DNA from: an uncultured Bacteroides sp.
GTDB taxonomy: Bacteria > Bacteroidota > Bacteroidia > Cytophagales > Cyclobacteriaceae
Reading direction: 5' to 3'
Length of the DNA stretch: 64,000 bases
NCBI GenBank assembly: GCA_902168185.1
Contig: CABHOV010000064.1
Location: 62,001 to 126,000, forward strand
Within the stretch, counting starts at the first letter, position 1. Each line of letters starts with the position of its first letter. The notes beneath the pieces are model-generated. The model did no database searches. It was given only the letters and a program-made list of their open reading frames with translations, and had not been told where the DNA came from. Below, one piece after another: positions 55,563 to 64,000 of this stretch. The position numbers and the translations under genes were made by a program.

Positions 55563-57974
55563 CTAACGGTCGCGTTTTGTAACATTCGGATGACCACGAT
55601 AATCAATATCGCTGGCAATTCCTTCTTCCATTTCAAGATGTTCCGTAACGTTTACTTTGGCAGAAGATGCACCGTTTACTTCCACTATAGCATTGCGTAC
55701 TTCAAAGCTATAGGCCCGTAAAGATGAAGCACCTTGTATAGTTGCATCCATCGTATTGGCAGAACCTTCCAACGACAGCTTTGACGCTCCGCTTAAATGC
55801 AGGGTTACATCCTCCGCTTCGGCTTCTCCGCTTACATCAACTGCACCCACCAAGTCTATATCGAGATCTGCAGATTTAAATTCTGTAAAGGATATTTTAC
55901 CAGCACCTTTCGCTTTAATCTTTTCAAGCTTTGGCATCGTAATGTTGATCTTGATCCGATCGATGTCCAGGAAATCTTTGCTCCAGTTTATTCCGCGGTC
56001 ATCATTAAAATCGATTACCAACGTACTGCCCTGAAGCTCGATCTTGTACTTTTCTTTTTCATTTTCCGGACCTGTTAATTCTACGGCATATTCATTTCCG
56101 CTGGTTATTCGTACATCAAATATACCGTTCACTTCAACTTCATCGAAATCCTTAAGACCATATTGATCACTGGTTTCTTCTCTTGTTTCGGGGTCGCCTT
56201 CGGCTACAGGACACGTTAAGCAATCCAATCCTTTTGGAGTCATGCGCCAGGTTTCTCCGTCAAGGTAATCGCCATCCACATACTGCGTGATAAAGCGGCT
56301 TACATCTTCGGTCATCGTAAACGGGAAGTCGTATGGTATATACAACGTCATGACTAGACGCTGACCACGGAACACCGCATCCTTTTTAAATTGAACGTTG
56401 GAGTCGAATGTGAATATAGAATCCTGGATCAACACGGAGTAGTCTACCATGCGCGCGTTCTCTATAGCTTTCTGCCGTGTGCTGCCTTGTGCCTGAAAAT
56501 CCTGTACAAGCTTGATGTCCCTTCCATCGTAGCCTTTTAAAGACAATGATGTTTGGTCATAATCATCCATACCGGTTTGATTCAGTTTTAAGATTGCCTT
56601 TTTCCCGGTTACATGATATGTGTTTTCGATTTTATAGGAGCCATTCTCTTTGAAAGCGTAGGCTATACGAGGGATACCTATACCGAGCATAATGACGCTC
56701 ACAAAGAACAGCACGAACAATGTCCATCCGGCAGCGGCACCAAAAATGATTCGTTTGGCAATGATAGATATACCGAGTAAAAGAATCAGGATGCTTGGAA
56801 TCAGACATGCTATAAATCCAGCAAGAGCAATCCATCCGGGGAAAGCACGCGTAAGAGCATCTACCGGCATACCAAAGTTATCGCCTTGTACCATCCACGG
56901 AAGTGAAAAGGCGGTGCCTGAAAAAATACCCAATGCTATACCACCCATTACCAGCACACTGAATGCAAGAGATATACCAAGGAACGCTATGAAGATTCCG
57001 ATGAGTATACGCAATGCTTCTACTAAAGGGCCTATAACTTTTGCAAGTGCAGACAGGATCATGCCGATTAACCGGAAAGGGAAAAGTAAAATTTTGGTAA
57101 TAGCACTTTCCTCTTTGTTCGGATCAACGTTCAGATTTTTTTTTATGGTCGATTCAATGTTCGAAAGCGTAACCGGTTCACCTTGCATTTGCATGCGGTC
57201 GGTTAGCGTTTTGGCCTCGGGTAATGCGATCCATAAGACAATGTAAAGAAGCAAGCCGAGTCCACCCACTACACTAAAAATTACGAACAGAAGACGGATC
57301 ACTACTACATCTACACCAAAGTAAGAAGCAACGCCCGCAGAAACACCTCCCAGTACTTTACGCTCCGGGTCGCGATACATTTTCTTATCAACAGTTGGTT
57401 CTTCCAAAGTATAGGAACCGGGTACAACGATCCACATTACCAGGTATACAACAATTGTAACCCCGTATGCGAATGCTAACACTGCAAAAAACAGTCTGAT
57501 CCACAGCGGATCTATATTAAAGTAGTTGCCAAGGCCTGCACAGACACCTCCCAGAATTTTACGTTGCTGATCGCGCATTAACTGGCGCGAAGGAGTAAAC
57601 GTTTTATAAGATGACTGTCCCGTATAGGATGTGTCCTCTGTGGTTGTCTCCGTATAGGTATTATTGGTAGCTTGCTTAGGAGCTGCCCCTGGTGTGAACT
57701 CTTGATCTTCTGCCGCTTTGAAGTCGCTTACACTACCCATTGTAGTAATAAGAGTATTGACATCTTCGGAGGTGATTACCTGTTTGCCTTCATTTAATTT
57801 CGATAAAAAGATCTCGGCAATGCGACTCTCAATGTCGGCCATGATCTCGCTGCTGTCCTCGAAGGAAGAAAAATATTTATTGATTGAATCCAGATACTTT
57901 CGCAGGTTATCATACCCATCTTCTTCAATGTGGAAGATGATGCCGCTGATGTTGATGCTGATATTCTTTTTCAT
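55563..57974 (-). CDS. Double PspC-domain membrane protein with C-terminal head GIN (DUF2807) domain
   Basis: 803 residues. An N-terminal cytoplasmic segment (1-130) precedes two PspC domains (about 134-188: RKILGGVCAGLGNYF; about 199-255: RKVLGGVSAGVASYFG), then several TM helices (about 295-440). The periplasmic C-terminus (about 620-790) is a DUF2807 beta-helix of short repeated strands (LVGAVDVSGEAEAEDVTLHLSGASKLSLEGSAN in parts). PspC responds to inner-membrane stress and secretin mislocalisation. The PadR gene sits 29 bp upstream on the same strand, a classical PadR-PspC pair. Confidence 0.92.
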   Translation of the reverse strand: MKKNISINISGIIFHIEEDGYDNLRKYLDSINKYFSSFEDSSEIMADIESRIAEIFLSKLNEGKQVITSEDVNTLITTMGSVSDFKAAEDQEFTPGAAPKQATNNTYTETTTEDTSYTGQSSYKTFTPSRQLMRDQQRKILGGVCAGLGNYFNIDPLWIRLFFAVLAFAYGVTIVVYLVMWIVVPGSYTLEEPTVDKKMYRDPERKVLGGVSAGVASYFGVDVVVIRLLFVIFSVVGGLGLLLYIVLWIALPEAKTLTDRMQMQGEPVTLSNIESTIKKNLNVDPNKEESAITKILLFPFRLIGMILSALAKVIGPLVEALRILIGIFIAFLGISLAFSVLVMGGIALGIFSGTAFSLPWMVQGDNFGMPVDALTRAFPGWIALAGFIACLIPSILILLLGISIIAKRIIFGAAAGWTLFVLFFVSVIMLGIGIPRIAYAFKENGSYKIENTYHVTGKKAILKLNQTGMDDYDQTSLSLKGYDGRDIKLVQDFQAQGSTRQKAIENARMVDYSVLIQDSIFTFDSNVQFKKDAVFRGQRLVMTLYIPYDFPFTMTEDVSRFITQYVDGDYLDGETWRMTPKGLDCLTCPVAEGDPETREETSDQYGLKDFDEVEVNGIFDVRITSGNEYAVELTGPENEKEKYKIELQGSTLVIDFNDDRGINWSKDFLDIDRIKINITMPKLEKIKAKGAGKISFTEFKSADLDIDLVGAVDVSGEAEAEDVTLHLSGASKLSLEGSANTMDATIQGASSLRAYSFEVRNAIVEVNGASSAKVNVTEHLEMEEGIASDIDYRGHPNVTKRDR

Positions 57975-58003
57975 ATAGTCAATAGACGTGAGATGTTAGA
58001 CAA

Positions 58004-58339
58004 TTATATGTTAGGCTTAGAAGTAATAGTTTGCGTGGAATGTACGAGTTCATCCCAAGTCTCGGTAAGTTTTCCCAAAAATTTACTTCCCTTGTCAGTA
58101 AGTTTATAATATTTTCGAGGTGGCCCGGATTTCGATTCTATCCATTTGTATTCGAGCAACCCCGCGTTTTTGAGGCGTGTAAGGAGCGGGTAAAGGGTAC
58201 CCTCCACTACAATAATTTTTGCTGCCGTAAGCTCATCCAGCATATCGGAGGCGTAAACTTCGCCTCGTGAGATAATGTGGAGGATGCAGTACTCTAAAAT
58301 TCCCTTTCTCATCTGTACTTGCGTGTTTTCAAGGTTCAT
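58004..58339 (-). CDS. PadR-family transcriptional regulator
   Basis: 111 residues. The winged helix shows MRKGILEYCILHIISRGEVYASDMLDEL, VVEGTLYPLLTRLKNAGLLEYKW and GPPRKYYKLTDKG, all PadR hallmarks. It is the first gene of an operon with the PspC protein (29-bp gap). PadR proteins repress until a ligand or stress relieves them. A 14-bp palindrome lies 23 bp upstream of its start. Confidence 0.93.
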   Translation of the reverse strand: MNLENTQVQMRKGILEYCILHIISRGEVYASDMLDELTAAKIIVVEGTLYPLLTRLKNAGLLEYKWIESKSGPPRKYYKLTDKGSKFLGKLTETWDELVHSTQTITSKPNI

Positions 58340-58361
58340 ACATCCCTGGTTATTGTGTTCA

Positions 58362-58375
58362 ATATAGATCTATAT
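58362..58375. promoter_or_regulatory. 14-bp palindrome upstream of padR
   Basis: ATATAGATCTATAT is a perfect palindrome 23 bp upstream of the padR ATG. Two direct copies of AAGTACTA follow at 58382-58389 and 58399-58406 (17 bp apart). Either could be the PadR operator controlling the divergent region. Confidence 0.5.
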
Positions 58376-58487
58376 ACGGATAAGTACTATGCATGGCCAA
58401 GTACTAGATGGAAATTTTTAGAATATTTTTGAAATTCTCATAGAATCTTGATTTTTAGCAACTTACTTCAATTCAGAAGTTCGTATG

Positions 58488-58495
58488 TACCTTTG
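58488..58495 (+). promoter_or_regulatory. -7 box (TACCTTTG) of the PorU2-like gene
   Basis: TACCTTTG is an exact TAnnTTTG match, 34 bp before the ATG at 58530. The expected start of transcription is near 58502, giving a leader of about 28 nt. No strong -33 TTTG is seen. Confidence 0.6.
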
Positions 58496-58529
58496 CTAGG
58501 AGGCGTTATTGAAGTTGAATTCCAGTTTA

Positions 58530-61500
58530 ATGAACCGTATTTTTTCAGTTTTGCTGATTTTTTCAGCAGTCGTCCGAGCGGATGCCCAGATGGGTAACGA
58601 GTGGATTGATTTTGGCCAGTCTTATTTCAAAATCCCGGTAGGCAAAGACGGCATTTACAAACTTGACTATTCCTCCTTGCAGGCAGCCGGTTTCCCGGTT
58701 GGTTCTGTTGATCCCAAAAAGATCCAGCTTTTTCACCGGGGCATAGAGCAGGCCATATATATAGAGGGGGAAGATGATGGACAATTCAATTCTTCGGACT
58801 TTATTGAATTCTACGGCAGGCGTAACGATGGCACACTGGACGCTGATCTTTACAAACCTTCATCGCTTCAACCTCACAAATATTACAATCTATATAGTGA
58901 TACAACCAGTTATTTTCTAACAGCCGGTTCACTTTCAGGCAAACGGATGGTTTCATTCTCCGAAAACAATACATCCGGTCTCAGCGCAGAGAGTTATCAT
59001 TTTGATGAGAAGTTGTTGGTGTTTGTAAATGAGCTTTCTCAAGGTACAGACTACAACGTTGAGATGCGGTATACATTTTTTGATCGTGGGGAAGGATTCA
59101 CGGGCTCGCAGGTAGTTCAAAACCAGGTGATCGATTATACATTTTCAAATGTTACCAATACAGTTACTTCTACATCGCCTCCTACATTAGAGCTTTTATT
59201 GGTAGGCCGCGGCCCGATGGCGCATGCTGCCGAAATATATGCAGGTGCCGGTCAACGATTAATCGGAACGGTAAACTTCTCTGGTTATGATGCCTATACC
59301 TATATACGAGATTTAGCGTGGAGTGATGTAGCAACCGATGGTACATTGCCCATTCGTATTAAGGTGATTGGTTCTGGAGGAACGGACCGCCTCAGCACAT
59401 CCTATATGAAACTGCGTTATGCGCAACAGACGACTGCATCATCGTTAAGCGAAAAGGTATTTAACCTTGCTGCGAACGTGGCTGGGAAATCATATATAGA
59501 GATACAAAGTCCTTCAGCGGGTCTTCGTCTTTTTGACGTAACTGATCCATCATCCGTAGTGAAGATTGGCACGACTTCCTCATCAACATTAAATGCTGTT
59601 GTTCCATCAACTAATATATCTCGTAAAATCTTTTCAACGGCTGCTACTTTGTCGGCTAAAATAAAACCGGTAAAATTCAGACCGATTAACCCCCACGATT
59701 ACAATTATGTTATCATCAGTCACCCGATGTTACGAACAGCAGCTGGTGGCTATAGCGACCCGGTAAAGGCATATGCTGACTATAGAGCTTCAGCTGCTGG
59801 TGGTAACTACGATACGTTGGTGGTGAACATTGGACAACTTTATGATCAGTTCAATTACGGAGAAATTTCATCGCGTGCGATTTACAAATTCATGCAGTAC
59901 CTGGCTGCTACAAGCTTGCCACGCTATCTTTTCATTATAGGAAAAGGACTTGACTATGGAGGTCGATATCATCGTAATCCTACTGCTGCTGGTTATGCAA
60001 CCTATAAAGATCTCGTTCCTGCTGCAGGGCATCCTGGTTCGGACGCATACTATACCGCAGGTTTATCGGGCACAACGGATGAACCAGCCGTTCCAACAGG
60101 GCGCATAACAGCAACGAATGCTGCTCAGGTTGCTGCTTACTTAAACAAAGTAATTGAAACAGAGGCCAAACCCTTTGATGACCTACGAAGAAAAAATGTT
60201 CTCCACCTAAGTGGCGGAATTGAAGAGGGTGAGCCTGAATTGTTCCGTTCGTTTCTTGAAGACTACGCCACTATAGCAACAAGTTATCATCTGGGAGGAA
60301 AAGTATCCGCCATTGCCAAACGCTCTACAGATATAGAGCTAATCAACATTGCCGAAGAAGTTAATAAAGGATTAAACCTGATTACATTTTTTGGTCACGC
60401 ATCAGCCACAACACTGGATTTTGATATAGGGTATGTTACCGATCCGGTGATGGGCTATAACAATCCCAATAAATATCCGATGTTGATTATGAATGGATGT
60501 AGTGCCGGTGCATTCTTTTCGAATAAGATACTATTTGGTGAAGACTGGGTGTTGGCAGCAAACAAAGGAGCGACTGCATTTATAGCGCATAGTGCTTATG
60601 GCTTTGTATCCAACCTCAGAATATACTCTGAAATGTTTTATAAAGTAGGGTTTGGTGACTCCGTGTTTATCCATAAAGGTATAGGTGATATTCATAAAGA
60701 AACTGCCAGACGGCACATTCTTCAAACGGGTTCATCGCTTGCCAATACATCACAGGTTCAGCAGATGATGTTGTTGGGCGACCCTGCTGTTCCATTGTTT
60801 GGAGCTAGCAAGCCTGATCTGGAAATAAAAGATGATAATATATACCTTGAATCTTTTGATGGAGGAGAGGTTACAGCTTTAACAGATTCATTTTCGTTGA
60901 AGATTATTGTACGCAACTTCGGTCAGGCGAAAAAAGATACTATGCGCATCGAAGTTAAGCGCTACCTCAATGATAACTCAGTAATAGTATATGATTCACT
61001 ATATCCTTCTACGCTTTACAGTGATACGTTAACATTTGTGGTGCGAAAAGGTCGTGAAGATGGTTCCGGCAACAACCGTTTTGAAATTACATTGGACCCG
61101 GATGGAGTGATTGCCGAACTCAGTGAAACCAATAACACGGCCTCGTTTACATTGCCAATAGCGTTGAATGGAACCAAGAATCTTTTCCCTTCTAATTTTT
61201 CTATAGTTCACACTAAAGATCTTGGACTGTCATTTCAAACATCGGATCTTCTCTCGAGTGAACGGGAATTTATAGTGGAACTGGATACTGTAAATACATT
61301 TGACAGTCAGTTTAAAAAAACATTTACTATAAAAGGTACAGTGCTGGGCCGCCAGACGATTGCCCTGATAGAAGCTGATACACTTGCCTATTATTGGAGA
61401 ACCAAACTATCACAGCCCCTTGCAGGAGAAAGTGATGCATGGACGTCAAGCACGTTTACCTATATAGACAACGGGCCGGAAGGTTGGGCCCAGGTGCATT

Positions 61501-63452
61501 TTCCCCAATACCTTACGAATACAACGGAAGGACTAGTGCAAGATGCAACATTACGGAAGTTGAATTTTAAAGAAACGGTAACATCACTTGATATTAAAAT
61601 CTTCGGTTCCGCTTATGGTGCTACATACCTGGACTATAGTTATAAGATTGGCGGAGCAGAGTATAATCTATACAGGCAAGGCTATGTATGTCGCAGTAAC
61701 ACTATTAACCTGATTGCGTTTGATAAACGTTCAACGTCTCCTTATATAGGCATTCCATTTAAATGGTATAATAGCGGCTTGCGCTCCTGTGGACGTTCGC
61801 CTTGGGTGATCAATAGCTTTTATTATACCGAGATGATCACGAATAATAATGACGACATCCGAACTTATGTAGATAACATTGCTGAGGGAGATTCTGTAGT
61901 GTTATTTAATCTTGGAGATGCGTACTATCAAAACTGGCCCGCTGCTGCTAAAACAAAGCTGGGTGAACTCGGTATATCAGTAGCGCAAATTGATGCGCTT
62001 GTTCCTGGTGAACCTGTGGTGATCTTTGGTAAAAAAGGCACTGCCCCTGGAACAGCAAAGTTTATCAGAACCTCAGGTACTCCTGCCAATAAGCAAGTAC
62101 TAACTGTAAGCGGAACAATCACGGGAGGGTATAGCTCCGGTACCATGGAATCTAAATTGATCGGCCCCGCAAAAGAATGGGAATCCTTCCTTGCCAATAC
62201 AAGGAACGTAGAGTCGCAGGACGCCATGAGTTTCGATATACTGGGGATAAAACTGAATGGAGACGAAGAAATTATATACCAGGATATTGTCGATGACCTT
62301 GATTTGTCGTCTATCGATGCTGGTATATATCCTTACCTTAAACTTGTTTATAAGACGGGGGATAATATAAACCTGACTCCTGCTCAACTCGAGAAATGGC
62401 TGGTGCTATATACGCCAGTGCCCGAAGGTTTACTGGTCTTTAAAAACAATTATGAACCCCAAACTATATCTGAAGGCGAAGTATGGGAAGGTAACTATGG
62501 ATTTATCAACATCAGTGATAAAGAATTTTCTGATTCGCTTTCTGTACGATATGAGTTGTTTAATAAAGATCAACGCGTATCTCAGTTGGAGTATATAAAG
62601 ATAAAGCCTCCTGCACCTGGAGATACTTCAAACTTTAGTCTGAACATCCCTACATCAGGCATGGTTGGCTTCAATGACGTTACCGTATTTGTTAATCCGC
62701 AGATTGAGCCGGAACAATACTATGACAACAACGTATTGTCGCTTACGGATTATCTGAAGGTAACGCTGGATGAGTTTGCCCCCGTATTGGATGTTACCAT
62801 TGATGATCGTCATGTAGTGAACGGAGACTTTGTATCCAGCAATCCATTTATCTTGGTTCGTGTATGGGATGAAAACAAAAAGAACTTCAAACACGATCTG
62901 GAAGGAATGAAGGTATATCTTACGTATCCATGCGAAGAAGAGAACTGTAGTCCAACACCTATCGACTTGACGAGTGCCGAAGTCATATGGTATCCGGCAA
63001 CCGAAACCTCCGATTTTAGAATTGAGTTCAAGCCAACAAATCTGCCGGAAGGTAAATATACTTTGCGCGTGGAGGCATCGGATGCACGCAATAATAGTAG
63101 TGGTGCTGACCCCTATCTTATTGACTTTGTAGTGAGTAAGGAAACTTCTATTACAGTTTCTGAGCCTTACCCGAATCCTTCTTCCTCTGAGTTTTATTTC
63201 AGAATCATTATGAGTGGAGAATCTTTGCCAGAGAATTTTAACCTTGAGTTAGTGGATGTAAACGGCAAACTGCTCCACACTTTCTCACAGGATGATATTG
63301 CTGATTTTCATATCGGTGTAAATAGCCTCAAGTGGGATGGCACTGATTTAAATGGCAACACAATGCCGGATGGAGTATATATATATAAGCTGCAGCTTAA
63401 TCTGAATGGAAGTCAGATAACAAGAGAAGGCAAACTTGTACTGTTAAAATAA
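58530..63452 (+). CDS. PorU2-like C25-family cysteine protease with T9SS C-terminal domain
   Basis: About 1640 residues from the ATG at 58530 (MNRIFSVLLIFSAVVRADAQ, signal peptide); the frame opens at a TTG at 58509. The C25 (gingipain/PorU) catalytic domain lies at about 395-770, with His in ITFFGHASATTLDF (H623) and Cys in MLIMNGCSAGAFF (C657), the dyad arrangement of gingipains. CARDB-like Ig domains follow, and the end is a type IX secretion C-terminal domain (PYPNPSSSEFYF, LVDVNGKLLHTF, DGVYIYKLQLNL). PorU2-type proteins are thought to act as sortases of the T9SS that cleave CTDs. Its promoter box is TACCTTTG at 58488. Confidence 0.88.
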   Translation: MNRIFSVLLIFSAVVRADAQMGNEWIDFGQSYFKIPVGKDGIYKLDYSSLQAAGFPVGSVDPKKIQLFHRGIEQAIYIEGEDDGQFNSSDFIEFYGRRNDGTLDADLYKPSSLQPHKYYNLYSDTTSYFLTAGSLSGKRMVSFSENNTSGLSAESYHFDEKLLVFVNELSQGTDYNVEMRYTFFDRGEGFTGSQVVQNQVIDYTFSNVTNTVTSTSPPTLELLLVGRGPMAHAAEIYAGAGQRLIGTVNFSGYDAYTYIRDLAWSDVATDGTLPIRIKVIGSGGTDRLSTSYMKLRYAQQTTASSLSEKVFNLAANVAGKSYIEIQSPSAGLRLFDVTDPSSVVKIGTTSSSTLNAVVPSTNISRKIFSTAATLSAKIKPVKFRPINPHDYNYVIISHPMLRTAAGGYSDPVKAYADYRASAAGGNYDTLVVNIGQLYDQFNYGEISSRAIYKFMQYLAATSLPRYLFIIGKGLDYGGRYHRNPTAAGYATYKDLVPAAGHPGSDAYYTAGLSGTTDEPAVPTGRITATNAAQVAAYLNKVIETEAKPFDDLRRKNVLHLSGGIEEGEPELFRSFLEDYATIATSYHLGGKVSAIAKRSTDIELINIAEEVNKGLNLITFFGHASATTLDFDIGYVTDPVMGYNNPNKYPMLIMNGCSAGAFFSNKILFGEDWVLAANKGATAFIAHSAYGFVSNLRIYSEMFYKVGFGDSVFIHKGIGDIHKETARRHILQTGSSLANTSQVQQMMLLGDPAVPLFGASKPDLEIKDDNIYLESFDGGEVTALTDSFSLKIIVRNFGQAKKDTMRIEVKRYLNDNSVIVYDSLYPSTLYSDTLTFVVRKGREDGSGNNRFEITLDPDGVIAELSETNNTASFTLPIALNGTKNLFPSNFSIVHTKDLGLSFQTSDLLSSEREFIVELDTVNTFDSQFKKTFTIKGTVLGRQTIALIEADTLAYYWRTKLSQPLAGESDAWTSSTFTYIDNGPEGWAQVHFPQYLTNTTEGLVQDATLRKLNFKETVTSLDIKIFGSAYGATYLDYSYKIGGAEYNLYRQGYVCRSNTINLIAFDKRSTSPYIGIPFKWYNSGLRSCGRSPWVINSFYYTEMITNNNDDIRTYVDNIAEGDSVVLFNLGDAYYQNWPAAAKTKLGELGISVAQIDALVPGEPVVIFGKKGTAPGTAKFIRTSGTPANKQVLTVSGTITGGYSSGTMESKLIGPAKEWESFLANTRNVESQDAMSFDILGIKLNGDEEIIYQDIVDDLDLSSIDAGIYPYLKLVYKTGDNINLTPAQLEKWLVLYTPVPEGLLVFKNNYEPQTISEGEVWEGNYGFINISDKEFSDSLSVRYELFNKDQRVSQLEYIKIKPPAPGDTSNFSLNIPTSGMVGFNDVTVFVNPQIEPEQYYDNNVLSLTDYLKVTLDEFAPVLDVTIDDRHVVNGDFVSSNPFILVRVWDENKKNFKHDLEGMKVYLTYPCEEENCSPTPIDLTSAEVIWYPATETSDFRIEFKPTNLPEGKYTLRVEASDARNNSSGADPYLIDFVVSKETSITVSEPYPNPSSSEFYFRIIMSGESLPENFNLELVDVNGKLLHTFSQDDIADFHIGVNSLKWDGTDLNGNTMPDGVYIYKLQLNLNGSQITREGKLVLLK

Positions 63453-63502
63453 GCTATAGATAGCTGCTTTCGAATACTAATAATATCTCAACAAAGTAGT
63501 AA

Positions 63503-64000
63503 TTACTCTTCTGATACCATTTGGAACATTGGCCGTTTTTCAAGTGGCATATGAGCATCGATATCCTTTATGTCCGCCTGATTTTTTTCAAGAAAGCGAT
63601 TGTAAGAAGCAACGACGATGTCGTACTCTTCACGATAATTATTAACACGTTGGTCAGCCTGCTGAATTTCTTCTGCAAGCTTTTGAAGCGTTGTATTGTA
63701 ATTGAATTCAGTTTGGGATTGCGCCAATGAAAGAAGTTCACTTACAAGTGAATTGGAAGCAAAGTCATATTCTTCAACAACATCACTATTGGCCATGGTT
63801 TTCTGCGTATAGCGTAACCGCAGCAATTGGTCGAGGCGTTGTTCGTATACCGCAAGCTCTTCGCTTCGTTCAGGAGACGATATCATCAACTCGTGAATGA
63901 GGTTATGCATAGCTTTGATTTTCTGGTTGTCATCATAGATCATAACATTCCACGCCTGCAGCATACTGTCTTGTAGGCCAAGATAGCAGTCCGTAAGCGA
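63503..64000 (-). CDS. LemA-like helical protein, 5' end missing
   Basis: The frame has no stop up to the right edge (it reads SLTDCYLGLQDS before the first in-window Met), so the gene continues outside. The 165 visible residues are all helical; the segment YREEYDIVVASYNRFLEKNQ (about 120-139 of the Met-to-end part) and the ending PLEKRPMFQ resemble the C-terminal end of LemA family proteins (YN..V..YN...P...F..RPYF). LemA function is not known with certainty; it is a membrane-associated helical-bundle protein. The match is moderate. Confidence 0.55.
   Translation of the reverse strand, partial: SLTDCYLGLQDSMLQAWNVMIYDDNQKIKAMHNLIHELMISSPERSEELAVYEQRLDQLLRLRYTQKTMANSDVVEEYDFASNSLVSELLSLAQSQTEFNYNTTLQKLAEEIQQADQRVNNYREEYDIVVASYNRFLEKNQADIKDIDAHMPLEKRPMFQMVSEE

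Noticed and set aside
56692-57246. 184-codon frame on the plus strand
   Set aside because: It is antisense to the transmembrane part of the PspC protein; its composition reflects that.

Overview
The window reads as a chromosomal segment of a free-living, glycan-degrading member of the Bacteroidota, probably Cytophagales or Chitinophagales; the exact taxon is inference. The signs are SusC/SusD pairs, giant hybrid two-component sensors with propeller repeats, lipoproteins with acidic export signals after the lipid-carrying Cys, TAnnTTTG-type promoter boxes, a type IX secretion (T9SS) C25 peptidase and membrane LytTR regulators. I saw no rRNA, tRNA, CRISPR array, insertion sequence or phage.

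Bases 1-8960 are the 3' part of a beta-mannan utilisation locus (PUL1): the end of a SusD, a TIG-domain surface lipoprotein, two GH26 mannanases (one lipoprotein, one periplasmic), a phosphomannose-isomerase-type cupin and a hybrid two-component regulator (HTCS). Bases 8983-11596 hold three hypothetical envelope proteins. Bases 11743-25960 are a second locus (PUL2), probably for beta-1,4-galactan: a divergent HTCS, SusC, SusD, two GH53 endo-galactanases and a large GH5-like protein. Strong hairpins sit between several PUL genes, which suggests that transcript levels are stepped along the operons. A 14-bp direct repeat with two-turn (21-bp) phasing lies just before susC.

Bases 26012-36852 carry mixed functions: a small Ig-like secreted protein, a LytTR membrane regulator, a MacB/FtsX-type permease, several lipoproteins, an ECF sigma / putative anti-sigma / TraB-family cluster, a cupin, a di-haem cytochrome c and a 2H phosphoesterase. 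Bases 37249-41493 encode a third propeller sensor, this one ending in two receiver domains and no DNA-binding domain. Bases 41724-46566 contain VanW, RNase H, a class II cAMP phosphodiesterase whose start codon is buried in a 30-bp perfect inverted repeat, a GyrI-like protein, and a divergent hxlR/azoR pair whose intergenic region has a 20-bp perfect palindrome and a perfect CRP-type site.

Bases 46832-52163 hold a DUF2461 protein, an AraC regulator and a phenylacetyl-CoA epoxidase cluster (tetR-paaA-paaB-paaC) in which PaaB is a tandem double-domain protein, paaD/paaE are absent, and a small opposite-strand ORF sits between paaA and paaB. Bases 52334-58339 hold a beta-barrel protein with an ECF sigma/anti-sigma pair, a small secreted protein and a PadR-PspC pair. 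Bases 58530-63452 encode a PorU2-like C25 protease with a T9SS C-terminal domain; a LemA-like gene runs off the right edge.

One signal runs through the whole window: isoleucine is written ATA mainly when the preceding codon ends in T, so that TATA is produced. I found this by hand counting in four genes and know of no standard explanation.
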